From assembly GCA_963965975.1 (NCBI GenBank), contig OZ014418.1:5406775-5470774 (forward strand): a stretch of 64,000 bases of DNA, given 5' to 3'. The stretch comes from Xestospongia bergquistia. Its lineage: Eukaryota > Porifera > Demospongiae > Haplosclerida > Petrosiidae. The first letter of the stretch is position 1, and each line of letters opens with the position of its first letter. The notes beneath the pieces were generated by a model. That model had not been told where the DNA came from, did no database searches, and saw only the letters and a program-made list of their open reading frames with translations. Made by a program: the position numbers and the translations under genes. This document shows, one piece after another, positions 1-11,500 of the stretch.

Positions 1-48
1 TATAAGAACAAATAAAGCTACACCAGTAGATATGCCACTAATAATAAC

Positions 49-3000
49 TTAACTGTATTGTCCACTTGTCATTATACTACTGAGAGTTATAAAACCAATG
101 TTGAGATATGACAAGATTTCAATTGTATTCAGTTCTCTTGTTTTATACATACCCCCAACTATCCAAGCTAAACTTGCTAATAATAAAACAATTCCAAGAA
201 CGATGATGTTGTTGACTTGATAGTTCATACTAGATGTATAAGAGAAGAGACCTGTTAATACAAGACGTACTATCAGTAAGAGTCCTGTCCAGAACCGACA
301 ACTATCCTTATAAGGACCACAATACGCATCAATCAAAGGTTTCAGTCTAAACACTGGATCTCTACTAGCTTTATGACAACATATGTAACTGTAACGTTGA
401 AGCCACTGAGAGGAAAATACCAGTAATGTATAGACAATCCCAATAAAGAGAAGAATGCTAGAGAATATTAGTAAAGGAAGACGTGGATTACTTGAGTAGT
501 CTAATGTTGCATCCACACTCCAAATGAACCACCTATTGTTATTACAAGAGAGTGTTGTAAACATAAAGACATTGGTTATGTTACGTAATAATTTGGTATA
601 AGACATGAGGAACAATGTTGCCAGTACTGGTACAGCATTTCTACCACACACACGTGATAGCCTTAGAGAATAGTGACAGCTAATAATAACAACCAGTGCC
701 AATAGCCACAAATACAATGGAAATGCAAACTGCAGCCATGTTTTCCAATAACCATCTAATCCATTGTAGAAACAAGTCTCGATACCAAGGTCTAAGTTGA
801 GCCAAGAAATAAACTGTCTCAGCACTGGAACACCTCCATTTGGAAAGAAGGCTGTCTCATTGAGTTTGACAATGTTAGCGTAGAAGAGGAGACCATTGAT
901 TCTTCCTGAAGACACTGTAAGATTAACTGTAATTAGTAAAGCAATTAGAACAATACCAGCTACTGCAAATGGAAGTAAAAGTGCCAAATAGCTGTTAGTA
1001 CAGTCAGTACATTTGTTAGAACCCAACATGAGACTAAGTCCTGACTTACACTGTCCACAAAGTGTACCTGCTCTGTTGAATGCACATTGAGGATTAGGTG
1101 ATGTGATGTTAAAAGAGACAAGAGATGGATTACAGTAATCAAATGGACAGTTAGTATGAGCAACAGTACAATTGTAATCTTTAAAGTAAGCTATCCAATT
1201 ATTGCCAGATCTGGTGAATGGACTCTTAAAATCAGTTATGCTACATTTGATGTCATTGTCGGGTATAATTTGTTTAATGAAATCATTACATACACACTGT
1301 CCAGTGTTAGAAGATAGTTGAAAACCTGTAGGGCAAGGTAAGAAACTTATAATTACTATCATTTCAGCATTAGACAATCTGATATTTCTAGCTGCATTTA
1401 TCACTACTGTGGCATTTGTATTGATGGAAGAGTTCTGACTAGCAAAATATTTAAATTGTTTGCATTGAGTTGATGTTTTCTGATTTTTAGTAGTAGTATT
1501 AAGATTACTACCAAATGGTGTCACAACAATAGCTCCAGGACTAACTCCTTGACAAGTACCAACAGTCACAAGTGACACTGTAAATGGCTCCCCTGGATAG
1601 ATTTCTCTGTATAAGGTTCGTACAGAGCAGTTGATACTGCCTTTAATGCAAGGACATACAGCAAATGGTGAAGACGAAATTGACCTTTCTGTTGACAATG
1701 ACCAGTACCTTGTAAGAGGACAACTTAATTCATCTTCTATTGTTGATTTGACAGTTTGGAACCTTATTGGTATTGTACTGCAGTGTCGATAAATTCCTCC
1801 ATAAATGTCATATCCTGCCATTGCTTTGTTCTGCTCAAAACTCACTAGTGGATACCTTGTTTGGTTCAGTTTAAAGTTGAACTTTTCATTAGTAACGAAT
1901 GTACATTTGCGATAGTCACTGAACAGTCCATTAATGAATGATACGTCAAAGACATCCAAGTTTATTTTTTTAACATAAATGGCTCCTCCGTATAAACGAG
2001 CACTATTGTTAATAAATGAAACATGGCTGCCTTCATTGATTTGAAAATAGTTTTTTGTCAATATAACTAGTCCTCCTCCAATATATGGTGAACTATTATT
2101 AATGAAGGCATTGTTCTTTCCATTAAATATAACATTACAACCACGAATGACCATGCCACTAAGGTTGAAGTTATCTCTGACTACTATATCTGTAATATTC
2201 ACTGTATACTCAACTTTGGCAACAAAAACCATTGCCGCAAAGACTAATAGCAATTTTCCTTTGTATGAAAATGGTTTATGAAGGTATATTTCCATTGTAT
2301 TGGTAGAAAGTCTTGTATTCTTTCTGAAGATTACATTTGTTAGTTGAACCTGTGGTGGGCATTTATCAGAGTCTGATTTTGGATAAAATAAAAGTCCTGC
2401 TCCAACAAAACCAGAGTTTTCATCAAATGTAGTATTAATTATGTTTAAATTCTCTCTGCATGCAACCACATTGAATAGCCCACCTCCATCGACTGCTTGA
2501 TTATGGGAAAAAGACACATTGACAAAAATAAATTTGTTTTCCTGAATACTTTTAAATGTGTTTATCATCATCCCACCACCACCAGCACACATTAGTGAAC
2601 TATTACCAGTACCATAAGTATATCCATTGTTAGAAAATATAACATTTTCAAATAAGATGGTACAGTTGTTAACTTGATTTAGGAAAAGATATGCTCCTCC
2701 ACCCATTCCTGCAAAGTTGCTGTCCATAATGCTATCAGTAATGCTCAGTTGTGTAGTAGGAAGACATGTAAGTTGACTGAGTGCTAAGAACAGCCCCCCA
2801 CCAGTGGAGTGCTGTGATGACGCATGAAGAGATTTTCCTTTTAAGGTAATAACTCGTGTTAAATGAACTGTGTTAATGTAACTGCTAAAGATAGCAATGA
2901 AAATGTTTCCTCCGTATCCATTGAGTGACATACCCTCTTCAACTGTAATATCCTGAAGTTGTAAATGCACAAACGAAGACTTGTATATAGAGATAGACAG

Positions 3001-3690
3001 GCTACCCTTACTCCCAATACCAGTTGTAATATTGGTATTTTTGATCATGTAATGTACATCATTTTGAAATGCTACTATCTTCAAATTACCATTATAAGTT
3101 TCTGTTGGATCTTGTCCATTCCTTGAAAAGCTACAAGTGTGTATTAGTAGTATGTTGCTTGTATCAATTGACATACCAAGACCAGTATTATTTTGAATTG
3201 ATACCATTATCACAGACAGGTAATAAACACTTAAAAAATGTAACAATGAATTCTTAGTTCCTGTACAGTTTGTAAAAGTGATACCAACTATTGCAGTTTG
3301 TGTTGACATGCTAAATTTAAACCCTCCAACTTTATCATTACAGGTAATGATAACAGTAGATTGCATTACATTATTTGTGTTCCCTTCAACCCATTGTCCT
3401 TGACCTTTCAATGTTAAGTTATTTGCATACACAATACTGACCTTTCTGTCCAAAAGATGATTGCCTTCCATGAAAATAAATGTAGTATTAGAGACAAAGT
3501 AAGTATCAGTTTGTGAAGTATAGTAAGATAGAGTGTGGCAAGTATTATCAGACAAGGCATCAGGAGGACAAGAGGTGTTGGTAGATCCATGAGGTTTCAC
3601 ATAGTAGATACGATGAGACTCCAAAAATACTGGTAATAATAGAAACACTGTTAACACAGCTACCGCTGAAGAAGACACTACAGCATCCAT
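49..3690 (-). CDS. Beta-helix ectodomain / multi-pass membrane glycoprotein, copy 1 (C-terminally truncated)
   Basis: Single open frame of 1213 codons. Residues 1-25 form a signal peptide. Residues about 28-700 are a parallel beta-helix (pectin-lyase-like) region with recurring FxNNS...GGxxxx turns and many N-glycosylation sequons. A Cys-rich neck follows, containing GTLCGQCKSGLS and CTDC, and then about seven membrane helices from residue 900. Compared with copy 2 (1299 aa), the CAA codon after GQYS has become TAA (bases 49-51). The frame stays open through base 1, so the lost part would have encoded the last membrane helix and an acidic/Ser-rich cytoplasmic tail. The first 50 residues match copy 3 rather than copy 2. 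Function is unknown; the architecture suggests a cell-surface receptor or adhesion protein. It is either a truncated allele or a young pseudogene. Confidence 0.8.
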   Translation of the reverse strand: MDAVVSSSAVAVLTVFLLLPVFLESHRIYYVKPHGSTNTSCPPDALSDNTCHTLSYYTSQTDTYFVSNTTFIFMEGNHLLDRKVSIVYANNLTLKGQGQWVEGNTNNVMQSTVIITCNDKVGGFKFSMSTQTAIVGITFTNCTGTKNSLLHFLSVYYLSVIMVSIQNNTGLGMSIDTSNILLIHTCSFSRNGQDPTETYNGNLKIVAFQNDVHYMIKNTNITTGIGSKGSLSISIYKSSFVHLQLQDITVEEGMSLNGYGGNIFIAIFSSYINTVHLTRVITLKGKSLHASSQHSTGGGLFLALSQLTCLPTTQLSITDSIMDSNFAGMGGGAYLFLNQVNNCTILFENVIFSNNGYTYGTGNSSLMCAGGGGMMINTFKSIQENKFIFVNVSFSHNQAVDGGGLFNVVACRENLNIINTTFDENSGFVGAGLLFYPKSDSDKCPPQVQLTNVIFRKNTRLSTNTMEIYLHKPFSYKGKLLLVFAAMVFVAKVEYTVNITDIVVRDNFNLSGMVIRGCNVIFNGKNNAFINNSSPYIGGGLVILTKNYFQINEGSHVSFINNSARLYGGAIYVKKINLDVFDVSFINGLFSDYRKCTFVTNEKFNFKLNQTRYPLVSFEQNKAMAGYDIYGGIYRHCSTIPIRFQTVKSTIEDELSCPLTRYWSLSTERSISSSPFAVCPCIKGSINCSVRTLYREIYPGEPFTVSLVTVGTCQGVSPGAIVVTPFGSNLNTTTKNQKTSTQCKQFKYFASQNSSINTNATVVINAARNIRLSNAEMIVIISFLPCPTGFQLSSNTGQCVCNDFIKQIIPDNDIKCSITDFKSPFTRSGNNWIAYFKDYNCTVAHTNCPFDYCNPSLVSFNITSPNPQCAFNRAGTLCGQCKSGLSLMLGSNKCTDCTNSYLALLLPFAVAGIVLIALLITVNLTVSSGRINGLLFYANIVKLNETAFFPNGGVPVLRQFISWLNLDLGIETCFYNGLDGYWKTWLQFAFPLYLWLLALVVIISCHYSLRLSRVCGRNAVPVLATLFLMSYTKLLRNITNVFMFTTLSCNNNRWFIWSVDATLDYSSNPRLPLLIFSSILLFIGIVYTLLVFSSQWLQRYSYICCHKASRDPVFRLKPLIDAYCGPYKDSCRFWTGLLLIVRLVLTGLFSYTSSMNYQVNNIIVLGIVLLLASLAWIVGGMYKTRELNTIEILSYLNIGFITLSSIMTSGQYS

Positions 3691-4333
3691 AGTAGATCTG
3701 GTAGAGCTGGACTAATGCCAATCTGATTGATACAACAGTTACAGGAAATTTGTATGCAATACTTGAATCTCATCTTTCCTGAAGTTTAGCTATACTAGTG
3801 ATAATGCATGCATAACTACAAGATAAATGAAATAACGGTGATACGTACTTTTAATGGCTCATATATATCACTGTAAAAACTAACTGGTTGATTTAACCAA
3901 TAAATGATTATACAGGTTGCATAATGCAAACTGATAGTAAACACAGTGCTGTTTGATTACTAATTACCTGAGGGATTGACTGTTTATGTAGCTAATGGTT
4001 AGAACTAGTGATGATTTTATCATAGACAAGTGATGCTGGCCTAGGATTGTTACTACAGATTCATGTGTACACTTCTTTGTATGGATGGATGCATCCAACC
4101 AAATGATATCCATGAATGAGTTAAGGCAACCTATAAAATTGATTACTTGACTTAACCAATATATGGTATATGTGATAAGGGAAGTATTAGCATTCTATAC
4201 ATGAGTGATTACATATGATGTCATTAGTTTCCCCAGTTATAAAATTGTAACTACAGTTATATTGTGATATACAAACCAACAAAACTGATAAAGTCAAAGC
4301 CATATATAAAAACATTAACTATATTTATTAATT
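3691..4333. other. Intergenic spacer between copies 1 and 2
   Basis: No convincing coding exon is seen. The part next to copy 2 (about 4180-4333) resembles the 3' flank of copy 3 (about 8400-8563), including a shared TGATGTCATTAGTTTCCCCAG block. This shows that the duplicated unit includes downstream flank as well as the gene. A minus-strand AATAAA lies a few bases past the stop of copy 2. Confidence 0.6.
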
Positions 4334-7300
4334 TTAATTAATGGATTTAAAATCTTCTGGTATAAACTCAAAAATTAGACTTTCTCTTCTCATTAGAATA
4401 ACTGCTGGTGAGCCTGGATGACTGCATTCAGAAGATGATGAAGCATCATTACCAAGCAGTGGCATTTCACATTCATCAACATGCTTTCTCTTTTCTCTAT
4501 ATAACTTGATTTTACTTTCAAACAGTGGACTTAGTGTTAGTAATATAAGAACAAATAAAGCTACACCAGTAGATATGCCACTAATAATAACTTGACTGTA
4601 TTGTCCATTTGTCATTATACTACTGAGAGTTATAAAACCAATGTTGAGATATGACAAGATTTCAATTGTATTCAGTTCTCTTGTTTTATACATACCCCCA
4701 ACTATCCAAGCTAAACTTGCTAATAATAAAACAATTCCAAGAACGATGATGTTGTTGACTTGATAGTTCATACTAGATGTATAAGAGAAGAGACCTGTTA
4801 ATACAAGACGTACTATCAGTAAGAGTCCTGTCCAGAACCGACAACTATCCTTATAAGGACCACAATACGCATCAATCAAAGGTTTCAGTCTAAACACTGG
4901 ATCTCTACTAGCTTTATGACAGCATATATAACTGTAACGTTGAAGCCACTGAGAGGAAAATACCAGTAATGTATAGACAATCCCAATAAAGAGAAGAATG
5001 CTAGAGAATATTAGTAAAGGAAGACGTGGATTACTTGAGTAGTCTAATGTTGCATCCACACTCCAAATGAACCACCTATTGTTATTACAAGAGAGTGTTG
5101 TAAACATAAAGACATTGGTTATGTTACGTAATAATTTGGTATAAGACATGAGGAACAATGTTGCCAGTACTGGTACAGCATTTCTACCACACACACGTGA
5201 TAGCCTTAGAGAATAGTGACAGCTAATAATAACAACCAGTGCCAATAGCCACAAATACAATGGAAATGCAAACTGCAGCCATGTTTTCCAATAACCATCT
5301 AATCCATTGTAGAAACAAGTCTCGATACCAAGGTCTAAGTTGAGCCAAGAAATAAACTGTCTCAGCACTGGAACACCTCCATTTGGAAAGAAGGCTGTCT
5401 CATTGAGTTTGACAATGTTAGCATAGAAGAGGAGACCATTGATTCTTCCTGAAGACACTGTAAGATTAACTGTAATTAGTAAAGCAATTAGAACAATACC
5501 AGCTACTGCAAATGGAAGTAAAAGTGCCAAATAGCTGTTAGTACAGTCAGTACATTTGTTAGAACCCAACACGAGACTAAGTCCTGACTTACACTGTCCA
5601 CAAAGTGTACCTGCTCTGTTGAATGCACATTGAGGATTAGGTGATGTGATGTTAAAAGAGACAAGGGATGGATTACAGTAATCAAATGGACAGTTAGTAT
5701 GAGCAACAGTACAATTGTAATCTTTAAAGTAAGCTATCCAATTATTGCCAGATCTGGTGAATGGACTCTTAAAATCAGTTATGTTACATTTGATGTCATT
5801 GTCGGGTATAATTTGTTTAATGAAATCATTACATACACACTGTCCAGTGTTAGAAGATAGTTGAAAACCTGTAGGGCAAGGTAAGAAACTTATAATTACT
5901 ATCATTTCAGCATTAGACAATCTGATATTTCTAGCTGCATTTATCACTACTGTGGCATTTGTATTGATGGAAGAGTTCTGACTAGCAAAATATTTAAATT
6001 GTTTGCATTGAGTTGATGTTTTCTGATTTTTAGTAGTAGTATTAAGATTACTACCAAATGGTGTCACAACAATAGCTCCAGGACTAACTCCTTGACAAGT
6101 ACCAACAGTCACAAGTGACACTGTAAATGGCTGCCCTGGATAGATTTCTCTGTATAAGGTTCGTACAGAGCAGTTGATACTGCCTTTAATGCAAGGACAT
6201 ACAGCAAATGGTGAAGACGAAATTGACCTTTCTGTTGACAATGACCAGTACTTTGTAAGAGGACAACTTAATTCATCTTCTATTGTTGATTTGACAGTTT
6301 GGAACCTTATGGGTATTGTACTACAGTGTCGATAAATTCCTCCATAAATGTCATATCCTGCCATTGCTTTGTTCTGCTCAAAACTCACTAGTGGATACCT
6401 TGTTTGGTTCAGTTTAAAGTTGAACTTTTCATTAGTAACGAATGTACATTTGCGATAGTCACTGAACAGTCCATTAATGAATGATACGTCAAAGACATCC
6501 AAGTTTATTTTTTTAACATAAATGGCTCCTCCGTATAAGCCAGCACTATTGTTAATAAATGAAACATGACTGCCTTCATTGACTTGAAAATAGTTTTTTG
6601 CCAATATAACTAGTCCTCCTCCAATATATGGTGAACTATTATTAATGAAGGCATTGTTCTTTCCATTAAATATAACATTACAACCACGAATGACCATGCC
6701 ACTAAGGTTGAAGTTATCTCTGACTACTATATCTGTAATATTCACTGTATACTCAACTTTGGCAACAAAAACCATTGCCGCAAAGACTAATAGCAATTTT
6801 CCTTTGTATGAAAATGGTTTATGAAGGTATATTTCCATTGTATTGGTAGAAAGTCTTGTATTCTTTCTGAAGATTACATTTGTTAGTTGAACCTGTGGTG
6901 GGCATTTATCAGAGTCTGATTTTGGATAAAATAAAAGTCCTGCTCCAACAAAACCAGAGTTTTCATCAAAAGTAGTATTGATTATGTTTAAATTCTCTCT
7001 GCATGCAACCACATTGAATAGCCCACCTCCATCGACTGCTTGATTATGGGAAAAAGACACATTGACAAAAATAAATTTGTTTTCCTGAATACTTTTAAAT
7101 GTGTTTATCATCATCCCACCACCACCAGTACACATTAGTGAACTATTACCAGTACCATAAGTATATCCATTGTTAGAAAATATAACATTTTCAAATAAGA
7201 TGGTACAGTTGTTAACTTGATTTAGGAAAAGATATGCTCCTCCACCCATTCCTGCAAAGTTGCTGTCCATAATGCTATCAGTAATGCTCAGTTGTGTAGT

Positions 7301-8233
7301 AGGAAGACATGTAAGTTGACTGAGTGCTAAGAACAGCCCCCCACCAGTGGAGTGCTGTGATGACGCATGAAGAGATTTTCCTTTTAAGGTAATAACTCGT
7401 GTTAAATGAACTGTGTTAATGTAACTGCTAAAGATAGCAATGAAAATGTTTCCTCCGTATCCATTGAGTGACATACCCTCTTCAACTGTAATATCCTGAA
7501 GTTGTAAATGCACAAACGAAGACTTGTATATAGAGATAGACAGGCTACCCTTACTCCCAATACCAGTTGTAAAATTGGTATTTTTGATCATGTAATGCAC
7601 ATCATTTTGAAATGCTACTATCTTCAAATTACCATTATAAGTTTCTGTTGGATCTTGTCCATTCCTTGAAAAGCTACAAGTGTGTATTAGTAGTATGTTG
7701 CTTGTATCAATTGACATACCAAGACCAGTATTATTTTGAATTGATACCATTATCACAGACAGGTAATAAACATTTAAAAAATGTAACAATGAGTTCTTAG
7801 TTCCTGTACAGTTTGTAAAAGTGATACCAACTATTGCAGTTTGTGTTGATATGCTAAATTTAAACCCTCCAACTTTACCATTGCAGGTAATGATAACAGT
7901 AGATTGCATTACATTATTTGTGTTCCCTTCAACCCATTGTCCTTGACCTTTCAATGTTAAGTTATTTGCATACACAATACTGACCTTTCTGTCCAAAAAA
8001 TGATTGCCTTCCATGAAAATAAATGTAGTATTAGAGACAAAGTAAGTATCAGTTTGTGAAGTATAGTAAGATAGAGTGTGACAAGTATTATAAGCCAAGG
8101 CATCAGCAGGACAAGAGGTGTTGGTAGATCCATGAGATTTCACATAGTAGATATGGTAAGACTCCAATAATACTGGTAATAATAGAAACACTGTTAACAC
8201 AGCTACTGGTGAAGGAGACACTACAGCATTCAT
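4334..8233 (-). CDS. Beta-helix ectodomain / multi-pass membrane glycoprotein, copy 2 (full length)
   Basis: Intact single-exon gene of 1299 codons and the reference copy of the local family. Order: signal peptide (1-25); ectodomain starting with a Cys-containing IYYVK segment; beta-helix repeats to about residue 700, with runs such as INNSAGLYGGAIYV; a second Cys-rich module; a GTLCGQCKSGLS...CTDC neck at about 865-897. Helices lie near 900-925, 985-1005, 1015-1033, 1070-1092, 1133-1150, 1160-1180, 1190-1205 and 1215-1237, followed by a cytoplasmic tail with a SSSSECSHPGSP stretch. The family is not named with confidence. Bacterial Pmp-type beta-helix proteins would be weak matches to the ectodomain only. 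A surface role is inferred from topology and glycosylation sites. Confidence 0.85.
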   Translation of the reverse strand: MNAVVSPSPVAVLTVFLLLPVLLESYHIYYVKSHGSTNTSCPADALAYNTCHTLSYYTSQTDTYFVSNTTFIFMEGNHFLDRKVSIVYANNLTLKGQGQWVEGNTNNVMQSTVIITCNGKVGGFKFSISTQTAIVGITFTNCTGTKNSLLHFLNVYYLSVIMVSIQNNTGLGMSIDTSNILLIHTCSFSRNGQDPTETYNGNLKIVAFQNDVHYMIKNTNFTTGIGSKGSLSISIYKSSFVHLQLQDITVEEGMSLNGYGGNIFIAIFSSYINTVHLTRVITLKGKSLHASSQHSTGGGLFLALSQLTCLPTTQLSITDSIMDSNFAGMGGGAYLFLNQVNNCTILFENVIFSNNGYTYGTGNSSLMCTGGGGMMINTFKSIQENKFIFVNVSFSHNQAVDGGGLFNVVACRENLNIINTTFDENSGFVGAGLLFYPKSDSDKCPPQVQLTNVIFRKNTRLSTNTMEIYLHKPFSYKGKLLLVFAAMVFVAKVEYTVNITDIVVRDNFNLSGMVIRGCNVIFNGKNNAFINNSSPYIGGGLVILAKNYFQVNEGSHVSFINNSAGLYGGAIYVKKINLDVFDVSFINGLFSDYRKCTFVTNEKFNFKLNQTRYPLVSFEQNKAMAGYDIYGGIYRHCSTIPIRFQTVKSTIEDELSCPLTKYWSLSTERSISSSPFAVCPCIKGSINCSVRTLYREIYPGQPFTVSLVTVGTCQGVSPGAIVVTPFGSNLNTTTKNQKTSTQCKQFKYFASQNSSINTNATVVINAARNIRLSNAEMIVIISFLPCPTGFQLSSNTGQCVCNDFIKQIIPDNDIKCNITDFKSPFTRSGNNWIAYFKDYNCTVAHTNCPFDYCNPSLVSFNITSPNPQCAFNRAGTLCGQCKSGLSLVLGSNKCTDCTNSYLALLLPFAVAGIVLIALLITVNLTVSSGRINGLLFYANIVKLNETAFFPNGGVPVLRQFISWLNLDLGIETCFYNGLDGYWKTWLQFAFPLYLWLLALVVIISCHYSLRLSRVCGRNAVPVLATLFLMSYTKLLRNITNVFMFTTLSCNNNRWFIWSVDATLDYSSNPRLPLLIFSSILLFIGIVYTLLVFSSQWLQRYSYICCHKASRDPVFRLKPLIDAYCGPYKDSCRFWTGLLLIVRLVLTGLFSYTSSMNYQVNNIIVLGIVLLLASLAWIVGGMYKTRELNTIEILSYLNIGFITLSSIMTNGQYSQVIISGISTGVALFVLILLTLSPLFESKIKLYREKRKHVDECEMPLLGNDASSSSECSHPGSPAVILMRRESLIFEFIPEDFKSIN

Positions 8234-8563
8234 GATAATTGTGGTAGAGCTAGACTAATAACAATCTGATCGATATAGGAAATTTGTATGCAGTACTTGA
8301 AGGTCATCTCTTCTGAAGTTTAACTGTACCAGTGATAATGATGCATAACCACAAGATCAAGGAAATCATAATGATGTGTACTTCTAAAGACTCATATGTG
8401 ATAAGGGGAGTATTAGCTTTTTATACATGAGTAATTGCATATGATGTCATTAGTTTCCCCAGTTTTAAATTGTTATTGTAAAACTAATTCAGTAATATTA
8501 TTATATACAAACAAACAAAATTGAAAAAGTCAAAGCCATATATGGAAACATAAGCTATATTTA
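8234..8563. other. Intergenic spacer between copies 2 and 3
   Basis: A 330-bp AT-rich spacer with no exon. Its left part presumably holds the promoter of minus-strand copy 2. Its right part is the 3' flank of copy 3 and is homologous to the flank at about 4180-4333. Confidence 0.6.
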
Positions 8564-11500
8564 CTATTTTAAGTATTTTTCATTAACAGACTTTAAATCT
8601 TCTGGTATAAAGTCAAAAATTAGACTTTCTCTTCTCATTAGAATAACTGCTGGTGAGCCTGGATGACTACATTCAGAAGATGATGAAGCATCATTACCAA
8701 GCAGTGGCATTTCACATTCATCAACATGCTTTCTCTTTTCTCTATATAACTTGATTTTACTTTCAAACAGTGGACTTAGTGCTAGTACTATAAGAACAAA
8801 TAAAGCTACACCAGTAGATATGCCACTAATAATAACTTGACTATATTGTCCATTTGTCATTATACTACTGAGAGTTACAAAACCAATGTTGAGATATGAC
8901 AAGATTTCAATTGTATTCAGTTCTCTTGTTTTATACATACCCCCAACTATCCAAGCTAAACTTGCTAATAATAAAACAATTCCAAGAACGATGATGTTGT
9001 TGACTTGATAGTTCATACTAGATGTATAAGAGAAGAGACCTGTTAATACAAGACGTACTATCAGTAAGAGTCCTGTCCAGAACCGACTACTATCCTTATA
9101 AGGACCACAATATGCATCAATCAAAGGTTTCAGTCTAAACACTGGATCTCTACTAGCTTTATGACAACATATGTAACTGTAACGTTGAAGCCACTGAGAG
9201 GAAAATACCAGTAATGTATAGACAATCCCAATAAAGAGAAGAATGCTAGAGAATATTAGTAAAGGAAGACGTGGATTACTTGAGTAGTCTAATGTTGCAT
9301 CCACACTCCAAATGAACCACCTATTGTTATTACAAGAGAGTGTTGTAAACATAAAGACATTGGTTATGTTACGTAATAATTTGGTATAAGACATGAGGAA
9401 CAATGTTGCCAGTACTGGTACAGCATTTCTACCACACACACGTGATAGCCTTAGAGAATAGTGACAGCTAATAATAACAACCAGTGCCAATAGCCACAAA
9501 TACAATGGAAATGCAAACTGCAGCCATGTTTTCCAATAACCATCTAATCCATTGTAGAAACAAGTCTCGATACCAAGGTCTAAGTTGAGCCAAGAAATAA
9601 ACTGTCTCAGCACTGGAACACCTCCATTTGGAAAGAAGGCTGTCTCATTGAGTTTGACAATGTTAGCATAGAAGAGGAGACCATTGATTCTTCCTGAAGA
9701 CACTGTAAGATTAACTGTAATTAGTAAAGCAATTAGAACAATACCAGCTACTGCAAATGGAAGTAAAAGTGCCAAATAGCTGTTAGTACAGTCAGTACAT
9801 TTGTTAGAACCCAACATGAGACTAAGTCCTGACTTACACTGTCCACAAAGTGTACCTGCTCTGTTGAATGCACATTGAGGATTAGGTGATGTGATGTTAA
9901 AGGAGACAAGGGATGGATTACAGTAATCAAATGGACAGTTAGTGTGAGCAACAGTACAATTGTAATCTTTAAAGTAAGCTATCCAATTATTGCCAGTTCT
10001 GTTGACTACATTTTGTGAGTTGTTAACATAGCAACTGATTTCATCATTTGGAATTGTTTTTTCAATTCTGTCATTACAGATGCATAGTCCAGAGGTATTA
10101 GATAGTTTAAGACCAATTGGGCATGGTAAGAATTGGACATCTACCGTCAAGTGATGGGCCAATGATATTTTGGTTCTAGCAGTATTAATAAACACTGTAG
10201 CATTACTCGCAGTAGTGGTTTGTTTGATTGAATATATAAAGTTTTTACATTTTGTGGATGTCAATTGGTCCTCAGTATTAGTAGTGAGATTACCTCCATT
10301 GGTATCAACAACAATCGTTCCAGGACTAATACCTTGACATGTACCAACTGTTACTAGTGATACTAAAAATGACTGCCCAGGATAAACCTCTCTATATAGA
10401 GTCCGAATTTCACATTTAACACGGCCATTAATACAAGGGCATACAGCAATGGGTGATGAAGAAATTGTCCTGTTCTTTTCCATAGACCAATATTTGGCTA
10501 TCAAGCAACTTTGCAGCTCATTAGGAACAGGAACAATATAATCATTGTGTGCTATTTCACAAAGTTGATATGTGCCTCCATAAACATCCTTTCCTGCTCT
10601 ATGAGCTTGATTATTCTTAAAAGTCATTAAGACTTTGTCATCTCCACGTAATTGATTAGTTCTAAAGGAACATGGAGCAAATCTTCCAAAAAGAATTATA
10701 TTTAAATCACTATAATCAATGTCGTTTAGTCCCATTTCCTTTGCATATATAGCTCCTCCATATAAACCTGCTGTGTTATTTGTAAATAAAACATGACTAC
10801 CTTCATTGACTTCAAAATAGTTTCTAGTAAACAATACCATACCTCCTCCAATAAGTGGTGAACTGTTGTTGATGAAAGCATTGTTGTTTCCTGAAAAGTT
10901 AATATTGCAGCCTTGTACAACCAGACCACTCACATTATAATTATCTCTAACAAGAATATCAGTTATTTGAATAGTAAATTGTTCTTGAGCACTAAATACT
11001 ATAGCAGAGTTAGTGTAAAACATACTGCTGTTATATGAAAAGCCACTAAACCAGAAAGCAATAATTAAAGCATTAACTCTAGTGTTCCTTTTAACAAGTA
11101 CATTAGTTATTTGCACTTGACATTGTACAGATACAAAGTCAGAACGAATGCTGAAAGCTGCTCCCAAGAATCCAGAATTACCTTCAAATGTTGTGTTCTC
11201 AATTGCAAGCTTATTTTGACAAGGCATTGCTAAAGCTCCACCTTCAAAGGCTGTGTTGTTTTGAAAAAAACAATTAGTAATAACAATCTCATTTTCTTGA
11301 GAATAATTTATGCTGTCTGTTCCAATGCCACCTCCACTGAGAGATATTGGGACTGCTTTTTGATTTCCATGATAAACATTGTATCCATTTGAAGAAAAAG
11401 TGCTGTTTGCAATTGTTACCTTACAATTGTGAACATTATTAAACAGTATACTCATTCCAGAGCGTGCATTAGCATAATTGCCTTGTATAATACTGTCAGT

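Noticed and set aside
960-1163. Short minus-strand frames repeated in all three glycoprotein genes (also at 5503 and 9748)
   Set aside because: They are out-of-frame shadows conserved only because the parent DNA is nearly identical.
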